Shown: positions 50,192 through 62,510, counted from the first letter of the stretch. The stretch is 64,000 nt of DNA from Seriola aureovittata (GCF_021018895.1 NC_079386.1:5470335-5534334); one strand, 5' to 3'. The notes: generated by a model not told the origin, from the letters alone. A program made the numbers and translations.

Positions 50192-51160
50192 GACGTCTGG
50201 GGTTTTCAGGTAATGGTGTCTCCTCTGCAGAGGCATGTGTGAAACCAGGGGCTTGCGTGAGTTTCTACTCTGTGAATTAATGTGTGTGTGTGTGTCTGTC
50301 TTTTTGGTCAGCATGTGACACATCATGTGAGTTCAACCTGTGACCATGACTCGGCTCCCAACGTCAGCCTGTCCAGGTCCCGTCCCCTCTGCTTCTCTCG
50401 CACACAAATCCATGCGCTGAGCCTCACAAGAAACATGTTAAATGACACCGGTTGCATTAGTGATTTTACTTTTTATTCAGTCATGTTTTTACTTAAATGT
50501 CAGACTTGTCTGCATTTTAATTCACATTATTACAGAATACAAATTATAGAGAACTCCCATCAGAAATCAGCCCATTTTGCTGCCTGCAGAAATGAAAAAT
50601 ATGGCTTCAATTTGTTTTATCTTTCCCCTTCAGTATTGCATGAGTCAGATTAAATGCTATTAAAAGAACTAAAAAAGTTGATTTTTTTTAAACAGTAATT
50701 TGTAACCATAGTAACCAAAGTTTCCTTCAATGCTATGTTTTTGGTGCTGCAGAACAGGCGGCATCATGTGTCAATATTAAAAAGGAACTTTGATTTTCTA
50801 TATTCAACAAGCCAACATTTCTAGCCTTTATCAGCACAAATCTCTTCCCACTCTTCCATTACCTCATGTGACAGATGCATATCGTACTTATCCCATCTCT
50901 GATTCGCTCACATACCATCATGTCACCATGCAGCAGAGGCGCCAAACACGCAGACGTCTTTGTGTTGTCCTTGTTTGTAGCCGGGCCCATTTGTGGATCA
51001 AGTGTTACCACAACACAGTCAACAGAGGGCCTTTGTCTGCAACAATTGAACAGAAAACCTGCACTCTTTGCAGAAAAACAAGTTTGGAAAACCTCATGCT
51101 ATGTTGGAAGTAATGGTGTATTGTGAATTTGGAGGTGGAATTTGAAAATAATACTCAGCT

Positions 51161-51161
<1 letters not shown>

Positions 51162-51214
<53 letters not shown>
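51162..51214 (+). repeat. (GT)n microsatellite followed by T run
   Basis: About 26 GT units running into T9. Confidence 0.97.
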
Positions 51215-51218
<4 letters not shown>

Positions 51219-51833
51219 TTTTTCAAGGGGGAGCTAAAATAATGCCCGTTCTGTTTCAGTACACAACTTAATGCCTTTTTCCCTCCTTGCCGCCGCAGCG
51301 AGGTAATGGCTTGTGATAGCTTCGTTAATGCGTCATACCCAGGTCATAAAAGCGCCATAGGAGATTTATGAAGACGTTTTTAGTTACAGGAAATTTTGAC
51401 GGCAAGATCCAGGATTTTTTTTTTATTATTTATTAATTTTCTTTTGGTGGGGGTGGGTGGGGGGAATACAGAGAGAAGGAGAGAAAGGGAATGAATCCTC
51501 CAGCTCCGCCTCAAGGGAGAGGGGATCAGGTTATATGCTCTTCGTCATCCGGATGACACACATGGAGCTCATAGAGCCTCTGGAGAGGGAGGACAAATTT
51601 AAACAGGAAGGCGTCAATAAATCCCGCCCCCAAGTCCCCTCTGCACCCACACACACACAAACACACACTTCCAAGTCCACTCAAGTGACAGAGTTTTTGT
51701 GGTTGTTCCTGGAGAGTGTGGTCCAGAATCCAAACAAGTGGAACTAAAAGGAGGATTTTAAAGGCAAAGCTGCTGCTGTGAAGCAATGCATTGGTTTTAG
51801 GTTGATTTGCACAGATGGGAGCTCTTTGCACAT

Positions 51834-51885
<52 letters not shown>
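51834..51885 (+). repeat. compound (CA)n(GA)n microsatellite
   Basis: About 18 CA units followed by about seven GA units. Confidence 0.97.
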
Positions 51886-52130
51886 GCATACACACTCAAA
51901 CCACTCCAGCCTTAGCATTCACCACTGTGCCTGGAGCAAAGCAAAACACCCACTTGCGTTTGTGTCTTTCACGTTGCATTTGCATTCGTGATTATGGCGT
52001 TCGTTAACCTGACACACTCATGACGCGGGCTAACACGCCATCACAGACCAGAGGCTAGCGGGGGCGCCGCTGTGCTCACGAAACATGAGACAGCACAGTG
52101 CGAGCTAGCGAGCTTTGTTCCTCCCTGGTA

Positions 52131-52163
<33 letters not shown>

Positions 52164-52797
52164 TGTGCTTGTTTATCCATTCTGTTTGTTGTTTAATCTG
52201 CTCTTTAGCTGTGCGCCACATTCCCATTTTTGCTCCCTTTAATCTAGCTGTCATCTGGAAAGATGTTTCCCTCCACACGCTCAGAGCCTGTGTGTGTAGA
52301 TGAGTGTGTGTGGTACAGTAGCTAGCTTGTTGCAAATGCTTGGCCACACATACAGTATTTATGCCCAGCAGCCGTACAGAGACAGCTCCACCTCAGTCCC
52401 TCCTATCATCAAAAAAAAAACTGCAGCTTCATAACTTCTGAAGTGACACGAGTGACATGAATCTGCCTGGAAGCCCTGCAGGAAAATTGAGCTGTGGGCC
52501 TCTGCTGACCCCCCCACCACCCCCACCCCCAACCCTGCACCCTCCCCCCTCTCTCTGTGTATTATGTATCCTGTCATCTTCAAATAAAACATAAAAACAC
52601 ATATTTATTTTGTAATAGGCACTGTCTAAAAACAGATTTGGCACATGCAATGTATTTATTTATTTTACCAGAACCTCTGTAAAGAATCTTCTCACCATCA
52701 TTTGGATGAGAGAAGCATCTGATGAAAATGTTGCTGTGCTCATCTCTGTCACTTTAAGTTATTATTTCCATGCGCTCACATGCCTTAAGCTTTTCTA

Positions 52798-52818
52798 AGC
52801 AGCAGCAGCAGCAGCAAG
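52798..52818 (+). repeat. (AGC)7 trinucleotide repeat
   Basis: Seven AGC units in intron 2; non-coding. Confidence 0.93.
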
Positions 52819-53239
52819 TGGTTTGCAGATTGTCTTCGCCCCGGGTTTTGCCTTTCAGGCTACGCACAGGCTACTGTCCTACCCTCTGATTTGGTGGAAG
52901 ATGAAACTGCAGCCCGAGAGGAAGACTGGGGGCAGTAGTCAGGGCTGGAAAAACAGACATGAAAAGATTTTTCAACAGCAAAACACAAATTTTTTAGTAT
53001 TTCAGTACCCTAGAAAAAGAGATGCGAGAGTTGTTTGAGGTAAAGACAGATTTTTTTTTTTTTTGATATATTATTATGTATGAGGTAAAGCATGAGGTCA
53101 AACAACATGCTGCACCCAAACTAAGATTCATACGCAATGTACCTCTGCAACTTTACATCTCAAACAAAAAAAGAATAAAACGTCGCTTCTCCTGACTGTT
53201 GAGCAGAGTTAAAATGTGAGACGTGTCCCAAACCAGACG

Positions 53240-53240
53240 G

Positions 53241-53271
<31 letters not shown>

Positions 53272-53279
53272 TGTGTGTG
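53240..53279 (+). repeat. (GT)n microsatellite
   Basis: GT array with one TA interruption. Confidence 0.95.
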
Positions 53280-53405
53280 ATATAAATAACAACATCAGCA
53301 TGTACACAAATTCACATCACTCACAGGAGCAAGTGTTTTGCTGCGGGAGGCCGGCCGTCACTCAGCATGTGTGGAATATATAACCAGGGCTGAAAAACAC
53401 ACCTC

Positions 53406-53423
53406 GGGGGGGGGGGGGGGGGG
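53406..53423 (+). repeat. run of 18 G
   Basis: Poly-G tract in intron 2 following CACACCTC. Confidence 0.93.
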
Positions 53424-56400
53424 TGAATAGAGTGAGAGGGAAAACAGTGAGGTCCAGGCTGCATCTTAATGCAAATGAAGTAACTTTGCATAGTCCGGTG
53501 CAGAGATAGACAGTCAGTATATGGAGCTGAGCGCTTGTGTGATGCGGGGCCGAGGTGGATGAATGGATGGACGCGGATGTGTCATCACAGTGAAGTCACG
53601 TCCGCTTTTACCACTTTTACATAACGGTGAGCGAACTTTCAGCAGCAGTGACAGTGGAGGCAGAGAGGAGGCTTGGCCCAGCACTGACCTTGGTGATAAC
53701 GAGAGAGACACAGAGAACGACTCTCATCCACTCTGTGATCTTTTCTATGGACTAGATACAACCCCCCCACCCCACCACCCCCAACCTACCCCCCCCACCC
53801 CCGCCGCCGCCTGCCTCCTTGTGTGCACAGTCCCAGCTCTATGTAGCCTGATTGAGGTTGACTGCTGTATTATTTCATTAATTAAGTTTTTCCACTTCCT
53901 CCGCCGCTCCCTCCTGTCTTCCTGTCGAATGAGGGTGGCAGAGCGACGCCCTTCCTCTCCTCTGTCCTCTGGCGCTTCACATCCCCCATCACTGCTGATC
54001 ATTGTATCAATTACTCATCCCTCCTCTCCCTCCCGTGTCTCCATCTTTCTCTCTCATTGCTCTTCCTCCTTTCTCCTCTTATCTCATCCCAAATTGCTCT
54101 ATACACTCCTCCTCCACACTCTCTCTTTTTTTTTTCTTCCCTCTCTCTTTCCTCTCTAAGTGAGGTGGGAAAGATTTGAGGCACGTCAGCTCCTACATCT
54201 CCCCATCTTTTCCCCCGCTCTCATCACCGTCTCGCATCAGGATTTCACAGATGTTCGGTGATTATTTCTACCTTGATCTAGTGATATCGCCACCCCCACC
54301 ATCCGCCACCCCCACCTCGTACTGGAGGTGCAGCGTTTTTTGGTGTTTAGCTACCAAGATTGGGAGGGGGAATATTTTTTCGATCCAAGGACAAAGCAGC
54401 TGTGATCTCTTTGTTCACTTTGTTCCTGTGAAATTGAGATTCACAGAAATAGTGGCACCTCTAACATGTCTATTGGTTTTAAGAGGATTTGTCGTGATAC
54501 AGTTCAGTGTTTTAACAAAAATTGCCTTTGTGATATTTGTGACCTGTTGATTATGAAAAAAAATAGCTTGCATTTGCAAAATCACATTTGTGGAGGCTCT
54601 CCTGCTTCAATTTGGCTCTCGGGCTCCGTCTCTTTGTGTCTCCCTCTTCTTTGTATCCATTACTGCTCCACTTTTCCATAATGGAGACATTAGAGTCTTT
54701 TACCTCTCTGCTATCTATCATGTCATTTAAACTCTTTCCTTACTTTCTGTTTTTAACTTATCTTCTGTTTTCCACTTTTCCCCTCCCTCTGTCTATGAAT
54801 CTTGTGGTCCTCCTCCCTCCCTCCTCCTCCTCCTCTTCCTCTCTGTGTCCACTGGGCTCTGGGTCATCTCTATCGTCTCACATAGTCTCCTGTCCCCATC
54901 ATATCACCAACAGCTTGTCACAGGCAATCAGTCTCTCTGCCTCGCTTCCCTGCACACCTCCTCCTCCTCCTCCTCCTCCTTTCCTCACCCTCGTCTTCCT
55001 CACCTCTCTCGTCTCCTGTCACCTTCTTGTCCTCCTTCGTGTGTCAGTGGTTATTTCTCTGAAAAGTCATAGTCCTCCACCCTTCTCTTTTCGACCAGTT
55101 AAGGTTATTTACTCCATTCCTTCAATCAGAGCTGCTACGCTCGGCTTTCTCCCCTGCAGCCCGTCTCCATCACATCCTGTCCCCCCGTCCTACAAGCCAT
55201 GTAATCTCTCTTATGTCACCTCCTTAAGTTTCTATTTAAGGTTTCCTATATAGACGGAAAGGAATGTTTCCAAGATGATGTAAAGGAAGTAAATAATGTA
55301 AAAAAATAGTCATTCTGAATGGGTTTTTTTTTTCCATTGTGATATTTTCAAGATGTATTTCAGATAATAACCTTATCATTCATTTTCATAATGTTGTATT
55401 CGAGTGCATAATGCCTCAGGAAAAGAACACATAATTAATGATGTTAAAAAATGCATGGGAGGTAGCGCAGATGTATTGAATTAGTTTGTAAAATCATTAC
55501 GTAACTCGGCACTAAACTCTTTCTTGCTGAGAAAAACAGCGACTCATGAAAGCAGAAAATGCTATTTTATACTTGAGTCACTGTTTGCATGGAAATGTAC
55601 AACAGACTGAATGTTGTAAAACTAATTCATTTTCAGCTTTAGAATAATTAAAAAATCTGACAAATAATGACATCACTAATAAAACTGAAAAAGTATTAAC
55701 TTTCACTGTGGTTAACACTTTGACTGTGTGTTTCTCACTCGACTCGGTAGAAAGTGAAGTGACTACAGGTCCGGTTTGTTGTGCTATAACATTATTCCAC
55801 AGGTGAAACTACATAAAGACACGTGAACTCTGATCAGGAAACTAGAATGATTTTATTAAACTTATGAAATGAATCTTCTCAGACATCATACAGATGTAAC
55901 CCAGATATGCTGTTTATGTTTAGTTTCATTAAACACATTTTTCTGGAGCCACTCTTCATCTAATACTTCAGTTCCTCTGCTCATCTGAATAACATTCAAC
56001 ACATTTAGTCTGAACCTAAACATGACACCTGAGCAGTTAAAGATGATTTAAAAAGATATTTTTTAATGGCACAATTAAGCACTGATGAAGCAAGAGCTGT
56101 TTTTAATTTGGTGCACTCTATTTGTTGACTTCATTCAAGTAAATTCAAGTAGATTGCCCACCTACATTAGTGCAATAGAAAATATTACACAGGTCGCAGC
56201 GACAGAAAAAATACTATGATTTTAAAAAGCTTTTAGCACAACAAATAGTAGGAAAACTTGGGGAGTGTACAAACTCCTTGACAGCACTTTATTCTGAACC
56301 GTCTTTATATATCCCTTCATCCATCCCCGTCTCCTGGCTTCACCACCATGCTGCTGTTCGCCTCGACCTCCGCCTGCTTCTCTCCTCCTCCCGCTTTCAC

Positions 56401-57198
56401 ACTCTGCATCCTGCAGGGATGGAGGGAAAGAAAGAGGGAGGTGTTAGAAGTAAAGCTTCCTCTTTTTCACACCCCCCCCTTTCTCTCTTTCCTGAGCCAT
56501 CCGCCATCCCTCCCTCTCTGCTTCGCTTCAGACAGGCTAATCTACAGCCTGAAGGGAAGTGGCGGTGGGAAAATGATTTCTTATATGTATTTTTTTTTTT
56601 TTAAGGAGTCGAGGTGAGGGTTAGCCCTGGGGGCTATAGTGGGGAATATAAGGACAGGTGGGTGGTGTGTGCAGGGGGTGTTTGGGTGGGCTGGTGGAAG
56701 GAGGAAGAATAAGTATACAGTATTTTTTAATTTTTTTATCAGCCTGTGTGGCCACACATCAGCTCCTCTGCCGGGTCAAACTTTAAAGACAAAGATAGAA
56801 GTGTGTCGTGCTGTAAGTGTTGAGTGAGGTCATAGCTGGACACCATTAACATTTGGATGCGTATGATGGAGACCGGTGATGGTGCATCAGCTGCAAAGGT
56901 GTGATTCTCACTTTGAAGACCTTTTTTCGTCTCCTCACTCGTCACCTCCTCTTTCTATCTTCCTGTCTCCCCCGTCTCTCTCTCCTGTCACACTGTCTCA
57001 GTGCATCTTTATATTTATATCCCATCCTTTTTTTACAGTCTCCCCCACCCACTCTTCCCTCCCGCCAACCCCTCCATCCTGCTTCTCTGTGCGTGTTCCT
57101 TCCTCCTGCAGCCTCTGTGACCTGCAGACCAGTGATCTTTAATGCATCCACTGACATGCTTTATGTAAGAAGAAGTGTCAGAGTGTTACAGGGACCCG

Positions 57199-57217
57199 TG
57201 CACACACACACACACAC

Positions 57218-57248
<31 letters not shown>
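57199..57248 (+). repeat. compound (CA)n(CT)n microsatellite
   Basis: About ten CA units, then AAA, then about 12 CT units. Confidence 0.95.
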
Positions 57249-57469
57249 TCTTGTCTGTGCACTTTGTCAGCACTGCTTGACCTCCTTTGCCCCCTCACAG
57301 CTTCACTAGAAAGAAACGTGTGTGACTCCTGAACAGGTCAGGATGCTGATTTGAAGTCTGACACTGCGTCTCTTCTGTTTGAACTGAATTGTTGCATTAG
57401 TTTTTCAGGGTAAGAAAAAGCTTTTATGGCTTCAGAATGCATTTTAAATCCCTCATTGGCTGCATTAAC

Positions 57470-57625
57470 ACATCAGTCCCTCAATATTAAATAAGAGAAT
57501 TCTCTTTAATTCGCTTAATTAAAACATAAGCAGAGCTAGTAACGGGGTATTACCAATTAGAGCTTTAACTCATTCAACACAGTCTGTATTCCAGCCAATC
57601 AGGTCCAGATTCTCTCTACACACTG
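57470..57625. promoter_or_regulatory. candidate regulatory segment near exon 3
   Basis: TTTAATTCGCTTAATTAAAAC, GGTATTACCAATTAGAGC and CAGCCAATCAGG lie within about 110 bases, giving homeodomain-type and CCAAT-type words about 550 bases before exon 3. Function inferred only. Confidence 0.25.
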
Positions 57626-58035
57626 TGTTTTGTGTCTCAGGGGCTCCATTTTATTTCATATGCGCCCTTGATTGGATTACCATCCCTCTTTTTTTCCATC
57701 AACCAGTCTCTGCCTCTCTAGATTACCCCCCTCTCCTGCTATTTCTCCAGCCCGAGCAGCAATTGCAGTTGACTGTAAGCGGTTGAGTCCACGGCGTGCG
57801 GTGGGGGTGTTAATGAATTCCAGCGGACTGCTAAATGAGGACTTATTAAAGTGCTGCCGCCTCGTAGTTTGACATTTCAGAGCTTCTGGTGGAGTTTTAA
57901 ATCGCTGCCTCTGCAAATGTCACTCGCTGACTCTCTGGAATGGCTGACCATATGAATAGAAGCTATTGTTGGCGTCGGCTATAGATTGTGAGAGAGTGAG
58001 TTTGTGTGGCTTTAACAGATGGGTTTCCAATGCAT

Positions 58036-58037
58036 GC

Positions 58038-58069
<32 letters not shown>

Positions 58070-58100
58070 ATACGTGTGTGTGTACGTGTGTATGTGTGTA
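58036..58100 (+). repeat. GT-rich array just upstream of exon 3
   Basis: Interrupted GT array (TTT, TATAC, TAC inserts) that ends about 50 bases before exon 3. GU-rich intronic RNA near splice sites can bind CELF/TDP-43-type proteins; an effect here is inference only. Confidence 0.9.
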
Positions 58101-58117
58101 CCAACCTGTAACTTGGC

Positions 58118-58150
58118 TAATTGTGTAATTTTGTGTTTCCATCCCTCCAG
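58118..58150 (+). other. 3' splice site of exon 3
   Basis: The acceptor region contains TTTTGTGTTTCCATCCCTCCAG. TAACTTGGCTAATT just upstream (about 58110-58123) offers a plausible branch-point A. The pyrimidine tract is shorter than that of exon 2. Confidence 0.7.
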
Positions 58151-58243
58151 CTACGTCAGATGGGACGCGCCAAGGCCTGGATAGCATGAGAGGCGGAGTG
58201 TGTGCCACGCAAGGCATGAAGGTGGTCCTGAAAGTGGGACAGA
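58151..58243 (+). CDS. efnb3: ephrin-B3 exon 3: C-terminal strand of the ephrin domain
   Basis: This 93-nt exon completes the ephrin ectodomain. The G left by exon 2 plus CT gives Ala, and the reading continues TSDGTRQGLDSMRGGVC and ATQGMKVVLKVGQ. That is the expected continuation of HDYYII in B-type ephrins, and it closely resembles the mammalian ephrin-B3 segment at this place. The Cys in GGVC is the fourth conserved cysteine of the fold and should pair with one of the three in exon 2. The acceptor is CCATCCCTCCAG and the donor is A|GTGAGT; the exon is phase 1 at both ends, so skipping it would keep frame but remove a core strand and a disulphide. GC3 is 20 of 30 codons, clearly lower than exon 2. 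No open reading frame of useful length marks this exon; it was found by following the ephrin sequence downstream. Confidence 0.95.
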
Positions 58244-58273
58244 GTGAGTCCTCTTACCTTTCTTTCTCTCACT

Positions 58274-58298
58274 GACACACACACACACACACACACAC
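58274..58298 (+). repeat. (CA)n just downstream of exon 3
   Basis: About 12 CA units starting 31 bases after the exon 3 donor. CA-rich RNA near donors is a known binding site of hnRNP L. Confidence 0.93.
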
Positions 58299-58577
58299 GT
58301 GAGCTCTCCCATATGCACAACTGCTGGAGTCGGCCAAACATGGACTCTTCTTCTTCTCTCACTCGCTCATGACACACACACATTGTTATTCATGCGTTGC
58401 ACACAACCGCTCACTTAACACACAGTGTGACTAACACACATTGGCTCCAGTCCACCGCATCTCACATCATCTCCCATCTGTACAGTGCCGAGCGATTCGC
58501 ATTCATTACTGCACCTTATCTGACATGCAGCCTCTTCCACTTTTAAACCATCTCTCTTATGTTCATCTTTCACGTTA

Positions 58578-58618
<41 letters not shown>

Positions 58619-58622
58619 CACG
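58578..58622 (+). repeat. (CA)n microsatellite
   Basis: CA array with one CG interruption. Confidence 0.96.
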
Positions 58623-58937
58623 TACATCACTTCTTTATGTGTGTGTGTCTGTGTGTGTTCTCGCTGAGCATATTAGGGCTCGTTAAGTGGTGAGAACAGC
58701 AGAGAAGTGTGGGATCAGTCAGCTCTAATGAGCCCTGTTGACTCCCTTCTCACTCTGCCTTTTAACTGCTACTGTCTCATGCTGGACACACACACATACA
58801 CACATACACACACACACACACACACTGAAGCTCACTCACATCCCGGTGTGGTATATACATTACAGGCATAAACGTTATCTCACACATGCAAGGACATGAG
58901 CGCATAACACGCAACCTGGATTGTCCGTACGCACCAG

Positions 58938-58952
58938 AACACACACACACAC

Positions 58953-59022
<70 letters not shown>

Positions 59023-59026
59023 ACAC
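58938..59026 (+). repeat. (CA)n microsatellite
   Basis: Three CA arrays separated by TC steps, then CATACACACACG. Confidence 0.97.
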
Positions 59027-59547
59027 GTCTCCGAACACAGCAGACCTGCCAGCTACAGCGCGATAACAAAATGACTCCATTCAGTGTTAAAGCACACAGT
59101 CAGTGATTTTTAATGACTCATAGCTGCACACACTTCTAATTTGTTTGGAAAATATTCACAGGTAATGACCCTCACACGCAGGCTTTTCAAAAAAAAAAAA
59201 GAAAAGCAAGCAGCAGAGAAAGGCTCATTTAAGCATTTTCACTGACCTGCACATTCCTACAACATAATAGGCACCTGTCCTTCACACGACCCCCCTCGTA
59301 CACACACAGACACACACACACACACACATATAAACACACACTTGCCTACTTCTATTTCTTTAGCCTGTGTTGTGTTATCAGGCCTTGTGTATTGTAGGTG
59401 CTCTTCAGCAAAGAGCCAAGTGGCGCTGCTGTGGCTCTATCAGCCCGTAACATCAGCATAGTCAGCTCGGCTCAATAGAAACGCCACCACACACACGCTT
59501 TCTTTCCCCTGGCTCTTTCACCACATGGGCAATGGGAATGCTTCCTT

Positions 59548-59550
<3 letters not shown>

Positions 59551-59589
<39 letters not shown>

Positions 59590-59610
59590 ACACACACACA
59601 TACATACATA
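59551..59610 (+). repeat. (CA)n microsatellite, left border of duplication
   Basis: CA array with one TC step and a TACATACATA end. It marks the left border of the 616-bp tandem duplication. Confidence 0.97.
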
Positions 59611-60170
59611 TACAAACCCTGTGCCTGTTTTACACAACCCTATGAAGTTCTAAGACGCACACACATCTTCTTATTTGTCATTTTTCTTTCCCTTTTCTCT
59701 CTGTCCCTGTTCGTTTTTTTTTCTCTCTTTTTTTCGTCCTTTTCTCATCTGTCCTCCAAGCAACATTGCCTCCTTTTCAAATTCCCTTTTTCCCTGTCCT
59801 CATCACCTCCCCTTCACTTTGCATGCTGGCCATCTCTGCTTTACAGCTCTCAATCCCCCTCTCTGTTATTTTCTTCCTTTCTCTCTGTCTTTCCATCTTA
59901 TCTGCTATGTGGCTGAAAGGTCACGTCTGTGTTGTTTGTCGTCTAAATAAGCGGCGTGCCGCCTCATGGTGATCTCTGATGAGATATGGCGCTCTGCTCC
60001 GCTCCGAGGAACACACACACACACACACACACACACTCAGGGTACACACACTCGCACCCTTGCCCCACACACATACACTGACCTGTCTTCTCTTATTTTA
60101 TTCTTTATCTATCTTGCTTGCTCTCTGTCTCTGTCACACACACACGCACACACACAAACACACACACACA
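59601..60170 (+). repeat. 616-bp tandem duplication, copy 1
   Basis: The unit starts at TACATACATATACAAACCC and runs to a CA array near 60170. Reading it against the sequence 616 bases downstream shows no difference that I could find in the unique part. All open frames in it recur at exactly +616 with the same translation (for example 59675-59950 and 60291-60566). It lies entirely in intron 3 and has no coding content. The left border is the CA array at 59551-59610. Confidence 0.93.
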
Positions 60171-60216
60171 CACACCACACACACACACACACACACCACA
60201 CACACACACACACACA

Positions 60217-60770
60217 TACATACATATACAAACCCTGTGCCTGTTTTACACAACCCTATGAAGTTCTAAGACGCACACACATCTTCTTATTTGTCATTTT
60301 TCTTTCCCTTTTCTCTCTGTCCCTGTTCGTTTTTTTTTCTCTCTTTTTTTCGTCCTTTTCTCATCTGTCCTCCAAGCAACATTGCCTCCTTTTCAAATTC
60401 CCTTTTTCCCTGTCCTCATCACCTCCCCTTCACTTTGCATGCTGGCCATCTCTGCTTTACAGCTCTCAATCCCCCTCTCTGTTATTTTCTTCCTTTCTCT
60501 CTGTCTTTCCATCTTATCTGCTATGTGGCTGAAAGGTCACGTCTGTGTTGTTTGTCGTCTAAATAAGCGGCGTGCCGCCTCATGGTGATCTCTGATGAGA
60601 TATGGCGCTCTGCTCCGCTCCGAGGAACACACACACACACACACACACACACTCAGGGTACACACACTCGCACCCTTGCCCCACACACATACACTGACCT
60701 GTCTTCTCTTATTTTATTCTTTATCTATCTTGCTTGCTCTCTGTCTCTGTCACACACACACGCACACACA

Positions 60771-60786
<16 letters not shown>
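60217..60786 (+). repeat. 616-bp tandem duplication, copy 2
   Basis: This is the second copy of the unit, starting with the same TACATACATATACAAACCC and ending in the CA array that runs to about 60812. The joint between copies is a mixed CA array (about 60135-60216). That array carries the CGCACAC and CAAACAC interruptions of the right-hand array and then the clean CA of the left-hand array, as expected from misaligned exchange between two CA arrays. Confidence 0.93.

Positions 60787-60812
<26 letters not shown>
60751..60812 (+). repeat. (CA)n microsatellite, right border of duplication
   Basis: CA array with CG and AA interruptions, running to CAGTCTGAACC. It is the right border of the duplication. 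Confidence 0.97.
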
Positions 60813-60814
<2 letters not shown>

Positions 60815-61687
60815 CTGAACCTCCCTCCACTCGCCCCTGCTGACCACACAGCAGTTCCTATTGATCGAGACAGCACCACCCCTAACTTCTGTTTGGTGGG
60901 CTGTCACGAGGGAGTTGCCAGCCAATAGCTTTACACTCCTCTAAATGTCAGTATGTATAGGTTGATGGTTGTGCACACACACACACACACACTCTCGCGC
61001 CGGTTTGTGGTGCAGTGCGTGTTTTTGTGGGTTCATCGTGCAGTTTCATCCATACACACCCCATGGTTATGTCTGTGTTGCTCCCCCTTGCCGCTGCAGT
61101 GTCCACTAACAGACCTTTTTAAAGTGTTGGATAAACTGCAGCGATGAATCTCCAACGTAAAACTCCATTCTCGCAGCGTACTGTCGGCCAGATGGCTCAG
61201 AAGTGAACAAAATTAGTATTTTCTGAATCATCTCTTTCAGCTGCGAGGAGTGGCACTTCTACAATGGCTGCATCTGTGTGTGAGTGCGTGCGTGTGCATG
61301 TGTGCGTTTGCATGTGTCACATAAACGCTCTTTAATGCCATCACCATTACTGAGGGCTTGCTAGACAGATGGCCTGATTTAGCGACTACAGATTACAAGC
61401 CGTTATGGCCCTGTGTAAATTCACTCTGGCCAAAACAACAAACGGCCTCTCTTTAGTTCCCCATTCAAACAAATGGAAAAGTGCTCATACACAGCGCATC
61501 GAAGCCCAGTCAATATGTGTTCTCCCATAATGGGAGTGGAAGGGAGGGAATCCTTTATTAAACCTCTTCTGTCTCGATTTCTCTGTCTGGCTGCCTTTCT
61601 CTTTGCTAATGTCACTTATTGGGACTGATTCTGAGAGCCTTGGCTGTTGTAGAGGCTTTCCCTGTATTTCTGCCATCCCGCTCATAT

Positions 61688-61713
61688 TCCATCCTTATTT
61701 TTTCTTCACTTAG
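61688..61713 (+). other. 3' splice site of exon 4
   Basis: The sequence TTATTTTTTCTTCACTTAG forms a T-rich pyrimidine tract ending in TAG, directly before the GC that completes the Ser codon. Confidence 0.75.
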
Positions 61714-61773
61714 GCCCATATGGACTGCCTCCGAAGAAGGAGCCTGCGGGACGCACCACCAGCAGAAACCCAG
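61714..61773 (+). CDS. efnb3: ephrin-B3 exon 4: membrane-proximal stalk (start)
   Basis: This 60-nt exon begins the linker between the globular ephrin domain and the membrane. The A left by exon 3 plus GC gives Ser; the exon then reads PYGLPPKKEPAGRTTSRNP and ends with one base before GTAAGC (phase 1). VGQ followed by SP and a basic, proline-rich stretch is the expected junction in ephrin-B3. The exon is in phase with exon 3 and has a pyrimidine-rich acceptor ending CACTTAG. The stalk is poorly conserved between family members, so support comes mainly from the splice phase, the GQSP junction and the position. The remaining stalk, the transmembrane helix and the cytoplasmic tail with its tyrosines and PDZ-binding end are not in the window. 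GC3 is 11 of 19 codons. Confidence 0.88.
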
Positions 61774-62475
61774 GTAAGCAGGAGACCAAATGGAGATAAT
61801 CCACGGCAGATCCATCCACAAAATGGATGGAGGGAATAAGCCAAGACTGGTGGATAAAAAGGAAAAGCAGCGGGGAGAGGGGAGGGAGGAGGCGACAGAT
61901 GGAGAATGTGCAGCGGTGACATCTGTGGATCTCTCCATTTAATTCCATATCTCTCTCTCTCTCTCTCACTCTCGGCTCTCTATCCCTCTCCTCATCTCTG
62001 CGCCCGGCCCTCCGAGCTAAGTGCTGCAGGCGGGGAATGGATGGCTAATAGCTACCTTGGGAGAAGGACAAGAAAAAGAGAAGGAGGAAGAAAGAGGCAG
62101 GAGGAGAAAGAGAGAGGGAGATAGGGCAGCAGGAGAGAGGGCTAGACCGGCGGCGACATTTCAGAGAGTTATTATTGTCATTAGTTTGGGCGGCCTGGAT
62201 TCTGTGGTTCCGTCGAGACAGACAGAAAGAAAGAAGGATGGGAATTACAGAAAGATGAGGGGAGAGAGAAGAAGACGACGTAGGGGAGTGATGGAGCAGA
62301 GTGGGTAGAAGTGGGAGGCACATAAAGAGGAGAAAGAACAGAATAATTGAAAAGCAAAGAGGAGAGGGGAATAGAACAAGGAGATGAAAATGGAGAGAGG
62401 CTAGAGTCATACTCTACCTCAAAGTCATTCAGTGGAGGAGAAAGAACACGATTCACTCAGCTGTGCTCATCTATC

Positions 62476-62476
62476 G

Positions 62477-62508
<32 letters not shown>

Positions 62509-62510
62509 TC
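62476..62510 (+). repeat. (CT)n followed by T run
   Basis: About 12 CT units and then T10 in intron 4. Confidence 0.95.

Larger units (their letters stand above)
58244..61713 (+). other. efnb3: intron 3 of efnb3, 3.5 kb
   Basis: The intron is bounded by A|GTGAGT and CACTTAG with phase 1. It is dominated by CA repeats (58274-58298, 58578-58622, 58787-58826, 58938-59026, 59551-59610 and those in the duplication) and by a 616-bp tandem duplication. The stretch 61000-61690 is unique-looking and shows nothing recognisable. Confidence 0.88.

Noticed and set aside
53563..54159. 198-residue open frame on the plus strand
   Set aside because: It contains a Pro-rich stretch from the C-rich tract and Ser/Leu-rich pyrimidine sequence; no domain or splice logic supports it.
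54588..55253. 221-residue open frame, one of the longest in the window
   Set aside because: It is Ser/Leu/Pro-rich, from a pyrimidine-rich tract with CTC repeats inside intron 2. No family or domain is recognisable.
58036..60812. CRISPR-like regular repeats
   Set aside because: The repeats are CA/GT arrays of variable length without spacers of fixed size, in a vertebrate intron.
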